A stretch of 10,600 bases of DNA. Origin: an uncultured Clostridia bacterium. GTDB lineage: Bacteria > Bacillota > Clostridia > HGM11514. The translations under genes and the position numbers were made by a program. Below are positions 1 to 4,871 of this stretch, one piece after another; positions within the stretch are counted from its first letter, which is position 1; the number at the start of each line of letters is the position of its first letter. The stretch spans positions 1-10,600 of the forward strand of contig CABSMD010000073.1 of assembly GCA_902478725.1 (NCBI GenBank), read 5' to 3'. The notes beneath the pieces were generated by a model that had not been told where the DNA came from, ran no database searches, and saw nothing but the letters and a program-made list of their open reading frames with translations.

Positions 1-1154
1 TTGCTGTCCTGCGTATAACCAAATATGTTATAAAAAATACGTACCGGAAAGAAGGTATTCATCTCCTCCCAAGGAAGCAACCCCTCTTTGGCAGGCCAGG
101 ATTTTCTGGTATGCTTCATCATAAATAAGGCAAAGCCGCGAAGCTCTTGATTGCCTGTGGCCTCCGCCATGCGGTAGATATTGTTATCACCGAACGACAT
201 TTTGGGGGCGTTATCGCCAAAATTAGCAAAATACCGTCCACACAAATGAACCTTACGAATGTAGTCACCAATTTTATAAATTAAGGGCTCGTTATAAACA
301 TTCACCACGCCATCGGTCGCACGAAAAGCCAGATCCAGCGCGTCAAACAGCGTACCACCGGCCGCGTTCCAATAGCCCGGCCCTTCGTCGCAGCCACCGT
401 CTTCACCATGAATGGCGATAAAATGATCCAGCATTACCAGACACCGTTTCAATACGTCCTCCGCATAGAATCTGTCATGCAGCGTGAACAAAGCGCTGAC
501 CATCACATTGCTGAGAATCCAGGGATTCCAGTTGTTCACCCGTCCGGTAGCGGAAGGAAGAAATCCCATCCAGCCAAAATCATCCCTGCGCAGTACCGGC
601 TCTATCACGCGGACTCGCACCTCATCCTCAATCCGTGCGCAGAGAATAGGAGACACACCGTCCAATGTCTCTTTCATGATATAATAAATGCAGGACAAAA
701 CAGCAGCCGTCATTGCGTTATATAAATCAACCGTGATTCCTGCCCGCTGATTCGGCAGAACATAGGGTTTGCCGGTACGGTTATCGTGGTTATTGTGTTC
801 CGGCAGCGCCCAGCTTGTCTCCTCACAGACCGCCCAGATATAGTCGATCAGCCGGTCCATATACCGTCCCTTGCGCTCCAGGCACTCGGAAATGGCAAGG
901 ATCAACATATAATTCCTTCTATTTTGATAGAGGGCGTCATAGTGCTGCTGTTCACCTGTTCTTTGAAATTTCATATAAGCCGTCGCGGGAAGCTGGGGAA
1001 TATCCAACTCCAGAATCCTGTCCGCGCAGGCCAAGAAAGCCTCCTTTATCTGTACGTCTACCGTGTCCCACTCTTGCGATCCATAACGCGGAAAGAGTTC
1101 CAGGGTATCCCCGCACCGAACCGTTAGCGGCTGTTTCATAAATTGCTCAAGCAT
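1..1154 (-). CDS. Heparinase II/III family protein, N-terminal part (C-terminus beyond window)
   Basis: The frame is open from the ATG at 1154 to the left edge, giving about 384 residues; family members usually have 600-700, so the C-terminal beta-sandwich part is missing. The visible part is the alpha-helical toroid. It contains RRNYMLILAISECLE, IWAVCEETSWALPEHN, NNWNPWILSN and GEDGGCDEGPGYWNAAGG, all typical of heparinase II/III-like proteins, which cleave uronic-acid-containing polysaccharides or are distant relatives of such lyases. The substrate cannot be told from sequence. No signal peptide is visible at the N-terminus (MLEQFMKQPLTVRCG), so the product may be cytoplasmic and act on imported oligosaccharides (inference). 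Start choice: an in-frame ATG at 1166 touches the AAGGGG Shine-Dalgarno, leaving no spacing, whereas the ATG at 1154 lies 12 bases from it. The 1166 start cannot be fully excluded. It is transcribed away from the amidase gene's terminator, from its own promoter. Confidence 0.85.
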   Translation of the reverse strand, partial: MLEQFMKQPLTVRCGDTLELFPRYGSQEWDTVDVQIKEAFLACADRILELDIPQLPATAYMKFQRTGEQQHYDALYQNRRNYMLILAISECLERKGRYMDRLIDYIWAVCEETSWALPEHNNHDNRTGKPYVLPNQRAGITVDLYNAMTAAVLSCIYYIMKETLDGVSPILCARIEDEVRVRVIEPVLRRDDFGWMGFLPSATGRVNNWNPWILSNVMVSALFTLHDRFYAEDVLKRCLVMLDHFIAIHGEDGGCDEGPGYWNAAGGTLFDALDLAFRATDGVVNVYNEPLIYKIGDYIRKVHLCGRYFANFGDNAPKMSFGDNNIYRMAEATGNQELRGFALFMMKHTRKSWPAKEGLLPWEEMNTFFPVRIFYNIFGYTQDS

Positions 1155-1214
1155 CTTACGCTGCATCCCCTTTTTTATGTTTTAATATTTAAAGCAACTG
1201 GCAACTTGAGTTAT

Positions 1215-1243
1215 GTTATACCATAGAAAAAAGGGAATTGCAA
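1215..1243 (-). promoter_or_regulatory. Putative sigma-A promoter of the heparinase-like gene
   Basis: On the minus strand, TTGCAA (1243-1238) is followed after exactly 17 bases by TATAAC (1220-1215). Transcription would start near 1208, leaving a leader of about 54 bases. The leader holds a small AT-rich dyad, TTTAA-TAT-TTAAA (1181-1193). No convincing catabolite-repression site was seen. Confidence 0.55.
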
Positions 1244-1249
1244 TAGTAA

Positions 1250-1300
1250 AAAACAAAAAAACACCGCCTGCGCAGTCAGTTTTTCCACACAGGCGGAGAT
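1250..1300 (-). terminator. Rho-independent terminator of the amidase gene
   Basis: Read on the minus strand just after the amidase stop, a CCGCCTG arm (1298-1292) pairs with CAGGCGG (1271-1265) across a loop of about 20 bases. It is followed by a TGTTTTTTTG tract. It separates the amidase transcript from the heparinase-like gene, whose promoter begins just beyond it. Confidence 0.75.
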
Positions 1301-1310
1301 GGGTGTTTGT

Positions 1311-2003
1311 TTATTGATATAAACCTGCCCGGTCGTTGATGACCAATAGCCGGAGCATCTCGTCGTTTAGGTTCAGTTCCCCTTTTTCATTACCTTCCAA
1401 ATATCCTTTGTCGACCAGCTTTTGAATCGTCGGCCGCGCCCATGCAGGCATATTATCATCAATATAGTTGTAAATCATCTCATCACTCCCGCTTTCTTGA
1501 TTACCGCCCTGACTCAGCTGTGCTTGAACTGCCTGACGAAATTCATTTACCGATTTTCCGTACTGTGTAAAATAGGAGACCGGGTCGGTGTGATCTGTCT
1601 CTTTCCATTTTTCCGAAACCTCGGCATGGCTCATTAAATTATCCCCTGTCACATCGCCCAAATTGAACTGGCGGAACAGATCCGCAAATAATGATACCGT
1701 ACTGTCCCAAACTTTTGAAAACAGCGCTTCGTCCTTTTGCGACGGTACGCACATCTCAATACCGATAAAGCGTTCATTGGCCGTTGGGCCGGCATGCCAA
1801 GCTTCTTCCGTAAACGGAACGGTCTGCACCACGCCGTTCCAGTCCACAAATGCGTGGGCGGATGCGCCTCGGTAGGCATTGTTAAAATAGTTATATTCCT
1901 GTGTTGCCGTTGCCCCTGGCGTTGCAGTATCGTGTACCACGACGCCTCTTGGGGTAAGCGGCTCATTGGAACGGTTATTTTGAATCAGCTTTACTTGATA
2001 CAA
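1311..2003 (-). CDS. N-acetylmuramoyl-L-alanine amidase, endolysin-like (Amidase_2 fold)
   Basis: This 230-residue protein would cleave the bond between N-acetylmuramic acid and L-alanine in peptidoglycan. The N-terminal ~160 residues match the zinc amidase type 2 fold. The expected zinc ligands are His24 (in GVVVHDTATPG), His126 (LMSHAEVS) and Asp140 (TDHTDP), and GIEM at 81-84 matches the usual IGIE motif. Residues 176-230 form a small C-terminal domain with PTIQKLVDKGYLEG and MLRLLVINDRAGLY, a tail I associate with clostridial prophage endolysins, probably for wall binding. No signal peptide or transmembrane segment is seen, and no holin gene adjoins it, so export is unexplained. The start is TTG: GGTGGTGA lies 6 bases upstream, an in-frame TGA lies three codons before it, and the next in-frame ATG is at residue 84, inside the fold. 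It could be a phage remnant or a domesticated autolysin. Confidence 0.88.
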   Translation of the reverse strand: MYQVKLIQNNRSNEPLTPRGVVVHDTATPGATATQEYNYFNNAYRGASAHAFVDWNGVVQTVPFTEEAWHAGPTANERFIGIEMCVPSQKDEALFSKVWDSTVSLFADLFRQFNLGDVTGDNLMSHAEVSEKWKETDHTDPVSYFTQYGKSVNEFRQAVQAQLSQGGNQESGSDEMIYNYIDDNMPAWARPTIQKLVDKGYLEGNEKGELNLNDEMLRLLVINDRAGLYQ

Positions 2004-2036
2004 GCTTACTCACCACCTGTCTTTGAGTCCTTTACC

Positions 2037-2065
2037 ATTATATGCCTGAACCAATCGCTTGTGCA
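2037..2065 (-). promoter_or_regulatory. Putative promoter of the amidase gene
   Basis: A perfect TATAAT (2042-2037, minus strand) is preceded after 17 bases by TGCACA (2065-2060), which matches four of six bases of the -35 consensus. Initiation near 2030 would give a leader of about 27 bases to the TTG start. Confidence 0.5.
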
Positions 2066-2082
2066 CAGCTCCTCACCAGCTG

Positions 2083-2110
2083 CCGTTTTACCGCATACTA
2101 TAAACGGTAA
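2083..2110. repeat. Overlapping inverted repeats upstream of the cation transporter
   Basis: Two nested dyads share one stretch: CCGTTT (2083-2088) with AAACGG (2102-2107), and TTACCG (2088-2093) with CGGTAA (2105-2110). They end four bases before the AGAGGAGG Shine-Dalgarno (2114-2121) of the transporter and cover its only plausible -10 (TACTAT, 2096-2101). This could be an operator or a 5'-end hairpin of the mRNA; the sequence does not decide which. Confidence 0.4.
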
Positions 2111-2129
2111 GACAGAGGAGGCGAATCTC

Positions 2130-3023
2130 ATGCAAAATCAACTGGCTTATCAGGTGTCAATAATCAGTATCTTTCTCAATATCCTGCTTTCATTGTGCAA
2201 GCTGGCGGCGGGTATCTTTGCCGTGTCCGGTGCGATGATTTCGGACGCCATGCATTCCCTTTCAGATGTATTCAGCACCTTTTTGGTCATGGCCGGTATC
2301 AAAATATCAGGTAAGGAAGCGGACAAAGAACATCCCTATGGCCATGAAAAAATCGAGAGCGTTTTTGCCTTCATTCTGGCCTTGTTTTTGGCTGCAGTCG
2401 GCATCGGTATCGGCGCAAAAGGAGTGTATGCAATCTGTACCCGCAGCATACCGCCTGTCAACCAATACCATCTGTTTGCGGTCTCCATGGCTGTGCTGTC
2501 CATGTTGATAAAGGAATGGATGTACCACTACACCATCCGCGCTGCCCGAAAGATCAACTCTGCCTCTCTGCGCGCCGACGCGTGGCACCATCGTTCGGAT
2601 GCTCTGTCTTCAGTCGGCAGCTTTGCCGGTCTGGTTGGCACAAGACTGGGATTTCCCTGTCTGGATCCGGTGGCATCCATTATTATTTGTGTCTTTATAT
2701 TGAAAGCAGCCTATCAGATCGCACGCGACGCTATCGAAAAACTTATCGACCGCGCCTGCGATGAAGAACTGATGGACGAAATAGAACGTATTGTCAAAGG
2801 GAAAGAGGGGGTCAAAAGAATCGACGTGATCAAAAGCCGCCTGTTTGGCGCTAAAATATATGTAGATATTGAAATTGCGGTCGACGGGGGGCAATCATTG
2901 GAAAGTGCGCACCGGATTGCGATGGAAATCCATAATCATATCGAAACCGCTTTTCCCTGCGTCAAGCATTGCATGATCCACGTCAATCCTTATTCCGAAA
3001 AAACCGGTCATCATCATTTATAA
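2130..3023 (+). CDS. Cation diffusion facilitator (CDF) family metal transporter
   Basis: This 297-residue membrane protein would export a divalent metal ion by proton antiport. Residues 9-200 carry about six hydrophobic segments, followed by a cytoplasmic metal-sensing domain at about 205-290. The intramembrane metal site is visible: His42 and Asp46 (AMHSLSD) and His153 and Asp157 (HHRSD), the usual two-helix HxxxD arrangement. DKEHPYGHEKIE (65-76) is the conserved cytosolic loop after the second transmembrane helix. His280 and His284 in the C-terminal domain fit family metal ligands. The protein ends in GHHHL. Length is normal. An HD-HD site is common in zinc carriers, but specificity (Zn, Mn, Fe, Cd) cannot be fixed. 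The ATG at 2130 has AGAGGAGG eight bases upstream; the frame stays open further upstream, but that stretch overlaps the amidase gene and lacks CDF sequence. Confidence 0.93.
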   Translation: MQNQLAYQVSIISIFLNILLSLCKLAAGIFAVSGAMISDAMHSLSDVFSTFLVMAGIKISGKEADKEHPYGHEKIESVFAFILALFLAAVGIGIGAKGVYAICTRSIPPVNQYHLFAVSMAVLSMLIKEWMYHYTIRAARKINSASLRADAWHHRSDALSSVGSFAGLVGTRLGFPCLDPVASIIICVFILKAAYQIARDAIEKLIDRACDEELMDEIERIVKGKEGVKRIDVIKSRLFGAKIYVDIEIAVDGGQSLESAHRIAMEIHNHIETAFPCVKHCMIHVNPYSEKTGHHHL

Positions 3024-3028
3024 AAAAC

Positions 3029-3049
3029 GGGGATGAAAAATTCATCCCC
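3029..3049. terminator. Bidirectional terminator between convergent genes
   Basis: A perfect 9-bp stem (GGGGATGAA, 3029-3037, with TTCATCCCC, 3041-3049) closes an AAA loop. On the minus strand it is followed by C-G-T6, a good U-tract for the transcript of the 55-residue protein. On the plus strand the following sequence is only moderately T-rich, so it probably also ends the transporter message but less efficiently. Confidence 0.85.
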
Positions 3050-3059
3050 TCCCTTATTC

Positions 3060-3227
3060 TTATTCGTCCGGTTCCATGATCTTTTCAGCACAGCGGCGCA
3101 AATCGTCCATCGTGTCAAAGGTAACGGCCGCCATCATAATGTTTTCCTGCACATATACCGGCAGGGAATTAAAGTAATCTATCATTGCCTGATCCTTTAA
3201 AATTGGGTTGTTGTTCTTATCGTACAA
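3060..3227 (-). CDS. Small conserved-looking protein of unknown function (55 aa)
   Basis: I do not assign a function. The product is a small acidic protein with the core YFNSLPVYVQENIMMAAVTF followed by a helix-like DDLRRCAEKIMEPDE. The pattern, a short amphipathic helix, a SLPVYVQE turn and an LRRCAE helix, resembles small uncharacterised proteins I associate with Clostridia. It has no membrane segment or signal peptide, and one cysteine. Start choice: the frame is open from 3314, but GGAGGTGA (3240-3233) lies five bases before TTG at 3227, giving MYDKNNN; the extra N-terminal residues of the longer frame look like translated leader. It lies 73 bases after the cysteine synthase stop, has no promoter of its own that I can see, and ends 10 bases before the 3029-3049 hairpin. 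Co-transcription with the synthase is therefore likely. Confidence 0.7.
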   Translation of the reverse strand: MYDKNNNPILKDQAMIDYFNSLPVYVQENIMMAAVTFDTMDDLRRCAEKIMEPDE

Positions 3228-3232
3228 TCGTA

Positions 3233-3281
3233 TCACCTCCAAATCTAGTTTCTGTAAAGAAAAACAAATTATAGGAGGTAA
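3233..3281 (-). promoter_or_regulatory. Potential Shine-Dalgarno-sequestering hairpin upstream of the 55-aa protein
   Basis: On the minus strand, TTACCTCC (3281-3274) can pair over eight positions, one a G-U, with GGAGGTGA (3240-3233), the ribosome binding site of the 55-residue protein. The 33-base loop contains a smaller possible hairpin, TTTCT-TTAC-AGAAA. If formed, the long stem would hide the ribosome binding site. It begins about 20 bases after the cysteine synthase stop codon. Confidence 0.45.
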
Positions 3282-3300
3282 ATAATTGCAATAAATACAT

Positions 3301-4305
3301 TTAGCGGTAAGCAATAACCTCTTTCAGTTCCAAATCGTGGGTAATATAATGTTCCTTCATTTCCTGCTTTTGTGAATAATCGGTCGACAGGTATTTTTTG
3401 TTGTCGTCAGCAAACACCGTTACCATTACACTATCTTTTCCAAGCTTCTCTTGCGCCATGACACAGCCAATGAAGTTCGCTCCGGAAGAAACCCCAACGC
3501 CGATCCCCAATCTCTCCGACAGCATTCTTGCCATAATGATCGAATCGGTATCGTCCACCGATACTACGCCGTCAAGCTCGTCAAGCTTTAGGATTTTTGG
3601 AATAAACTCATCTGATATACCCTGAATACGGTGTTTGCCTACCTTGTATCCCGTCGACAGAGTCGGTGAATTCAGCGGCTCCAGTGGAAACGCCCGTGCA
3701 GCCGGGTTGTATTCCTTAATTCGTTTTCCGATGCCCATCACCGTGCCTCCTGTACCGACACCCGCTACAACACCATCCGCTTTGAGTCCCAACACGTCAA
3801 GCTGGCGAACGATCTCAACAGCAGTGGTCATATAATGTGCTTCGGTATTGTCCTCATTGGAAAATTGCCGTGGTAAAAACACATGTCCCTTTTGCGCTAA
3901 CTCCTCTGTCATCCGAATCGAGCCCAAAAATCCGCCCTCTTCATGCGAAACCAAACGAACCTGCGCGCCATAGCTTTCCATTAGATTAATCCGTTCCCGG
4001 CTCATCCAGTCCGGCATAAAAATCACGACCTCGTGCCCCAAATATCTTCCAATCGCCGAAAACGAGATACCGGTGTTACCACTGGTGGCCTCGGCAATCA
4101 CGTCACCCGGCCGGATCGTGCCCTGTTCATAGGCCTTGCGTAAAATATAACAGGCGACACGGTCTTTGATGCTGCCGGTCAGGTTGTAATGCTCGGCTTT
4201 GGCAAATATACGCCGTCTTTCCCCTTTATAAGTAAAAATAATTTCAAGCAAGGGGGTGTTTCCAATCAATTTTTCAACATTTTGAAATTTCTTTAAACTG
4301 TCCAT
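3301..4305 (-). CDS. PLP-dependent cysteine synthase family protein
   Basis: This 334-residue fold-type II PLP enzyme probably makes L-cysteine from O-acetylserine and sulfide, or a related beta-replacement product. The PLP lysine is Lys47 in NLTGSIKDR. The substrate loop is TSGNTG (74-79), the phosphate-binding loop is GTGGT (184-188), and SSGA (273-276) contacts the pyridine ring. LEPLNSPTLSTG (208-219) and HRIQGISDEFIP (225-236) match cysteine synthase. The C-terminal FADDNKKYLSTDY is typical of a clostridial subgroup, slightly longer than CysK at about 310 residues. Its precise substrate is uncertain; a cystathionine beta-synthase-like or diaminopropionate-forming role cannot be excluded, so no symbol is given. 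The ATG at 4305 has only a weak Shine-Dalgarno (GGAAG, about 7 bases upstream) despite an excellent promoter. It is followed by the 55-residue protein in the same transcription unit. Confidence 0.9.
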   Translation of the reverse strand: MDSLKKFQNVEKLIGNTPLLEIIFTYKGERRRIFAKAEHYNLTGSIKDRVACYILRKAYEQGTIRPGDVIAEATSGNTGISFSAIGRYLGHEVVIFMPDWMSRERINLMESYGAQVRLVSHEEGGFLGSIRMTEELAQKGHVFLPRQFSNEDNTEAHYMTTAVEIVRQLDVLGLKADGVVAGVGTGGTVMGIGKRIKEYNPAARAFPLEPLNSPTLSTGYKVGKHRIQGISDEFIPKILKLDELDGVVSVDDTDSIIMARMLSERLGIGVGVSSGANFIGCVMAQEKLGKDSVMVTVFADDNKKYLSTDYSQKQEMKEHYITHDLELKEVIAYR

Positions 4306-4339
4306 AATACGCTTCCGATCCTTATTATAATAGTCTCAC

Positions 4340-4385
4340 TCTATTTCTATGCGAAAAGTACTGCGATGTGACACTTTTTCATTTC
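4340..4385 (-). promoter_or_regulatory. Possible leader hairpin of the cysteine synthase mRNA
   Basis: In the ~85-base leader between promoter and start codon, AAAAGT and ACTTTT arms (with a bulged extension to a G-C pair) can fold around a 13-base loop (about 4352-4379). It has no U-tract, and the leader is too short for a T-box or most known riboswitches. Its role is unknown, and it may be incidental in AT-rich DNA. Confidence 0.25.
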
Positions 4386-4394
4386 CAAAATATC

Positions 4395-4423
4395 ATTATA
4401 TGAAAAGAAAAGACAATTGTCAA
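4395..4423 (-). promoter_or_regulatory. Consensus sigma-A promoter of the cysteine synthase transcript
   Basis: TTGACA (4423-4418) and TATAAT (4400-4395) are exact consensus hexamers with a 17-base spacer on the minus strand. The -35 is embedded in a perfect 10-bp palindrome, GACAATTGTC (4412-4421). Behind it lies a second dyad, CAATAA (4421-4426) with TTATTG (4433-4438), between this promoter and the tRNA promoter. Such strength would normally call for a repressor, and the dyads are candidate operator sites. Confidence 0.85.
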
Positions 4424-4449
4424 TAAATTTTATTATTGAAAATTAACTC

Positions 4450-4479
4450 TTGACAGCCCTGTCCATTTAGTGGTATAAT
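4450..4479 (+). promoter_or_regulatory. Consensus sigma-A promoter of the tRNA gene
   Basis: TTGACA (4450-4455) and TATAAT (4474-4479) are separated by 18 bases, and the tRNA 5' end is 14 bases downstream of the -10. The -35 is part of the dyad GACAG-CC-CTGTC (4452-4463). Confidence 0.88.
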
Positions 4480-4492
4480 GAGAAAGCTGTTT

Positions 4493-4569
<77 letters not shown>

Positions 4570-4571
4570 AT

Positions 4572-4613
4572 AAAAAAGGTTTCCTTTTCAATTATGAAGA
4601 GGAAACCTTTTTT
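4572..4613. terminator. Strong bidirectional terminator after tRNA-Val
   Basis: A 19-bp stem with one G-U pair (4572-4590 with 4595-4613) closes an ATTA loop. One end is a run of six A, the other a run of six T. On the plus strand it terminates the tRNA transcript; on the minus strand it also provides GC core plus T6 and would stop transcription arriving from the giant gene and the remnant at 4640-4870. It starts three bases after the tRNA CCA. Confidence 0.92.
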
Positions 4614-4639
4614 ATTCTGTATAAAATTGATTTTACCTC

Positions 4640-4870
4640 GACTAATGCGCCGAACTCTTGCTATCCCTGCGTTTCCATCCAAGTCTACTGTGTAGCCCAG
4701 ATTCTCCGTCAGGAACCGCATCGGCACCAGCATACGTCCATCCTCTGTAACAGGCGGTTCCTCAAACCCCAGTATCCTGTTTTGCCGCTTTACACATGGT
4801 GCCTCCGTTTACCTGTCCAGCTTCGTATTTTTAGGAAATTTTCAATAAGGACGGTGCGACTGCCTGAAAT
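4640..4870 (-). pseudogene. Remnant of a copper amine oxidase N-terminal-like (stalk) domain
   Basis: On the minus strand one frame reads GFEEPPVTEDGRMLVPMRF and then LTENLGYTVDLDG, the hallmark of the domain annotated as copper amine oxidase N-terminal, common in secreted proteins of Firmicutes. Upstream, a different frame reads ISGSRTVLIEN, which looks like the preceding strand of the same domain. The first frame ends at a stop (4792-4790) and the second is closed by a stop upstream (4811-4809), so a frameshift must lie within about 4793-4808. There is no start codon with a ribosome binding site, no signal peptide, and the 3' part loses similarity after ARVRR. It follows directly after the stop of the giant SLH gene. 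It is best read as the decayed end of a lost surface-protein gene, or as a former C-terminal extension. The region holds no other gene. Confidence 0.6.
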
Positions 4871-4871
4871 T

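Noticed and set aside
408..1141. Plus-strand open frames opposite the heparinase-like gene
   Set aside because: The minus strand has continuous family similarity throughout, and the plus-strand products have low-complexity antisense character.
1737..2129. 131-residue upstream extension of the cation transporter frame
   Set aside because: It overlaps the amidase gene on the other strand and has no CDF similarity, while the ATG at 2130 has an excellent ribosome binding site.
3271..3291. Plus-strand AGGAGG followed by TTG
   Set aside because: The reading frame is TTG CAA TAA and ends immediately. The sequence makes more sense as the complement of an anti-Shine-Dalgarno on the minus strand.
3228..3314. 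Longer start for the 55-residue protein
   Set aside because: The added residues cross the ribosome binding site and the leader and overlap the end of the synthase gene. The TTG at 3227 is positioned correctly after GGAGGTGA.
4306..4450. T-box or S-box riboswitch upstream of the cysteine synthase gene
   Set aside because: The leader from the consensus promoter to the start is only about 85 bases and lacks specifier-loop, antiterminator or SAM-binding motifs.
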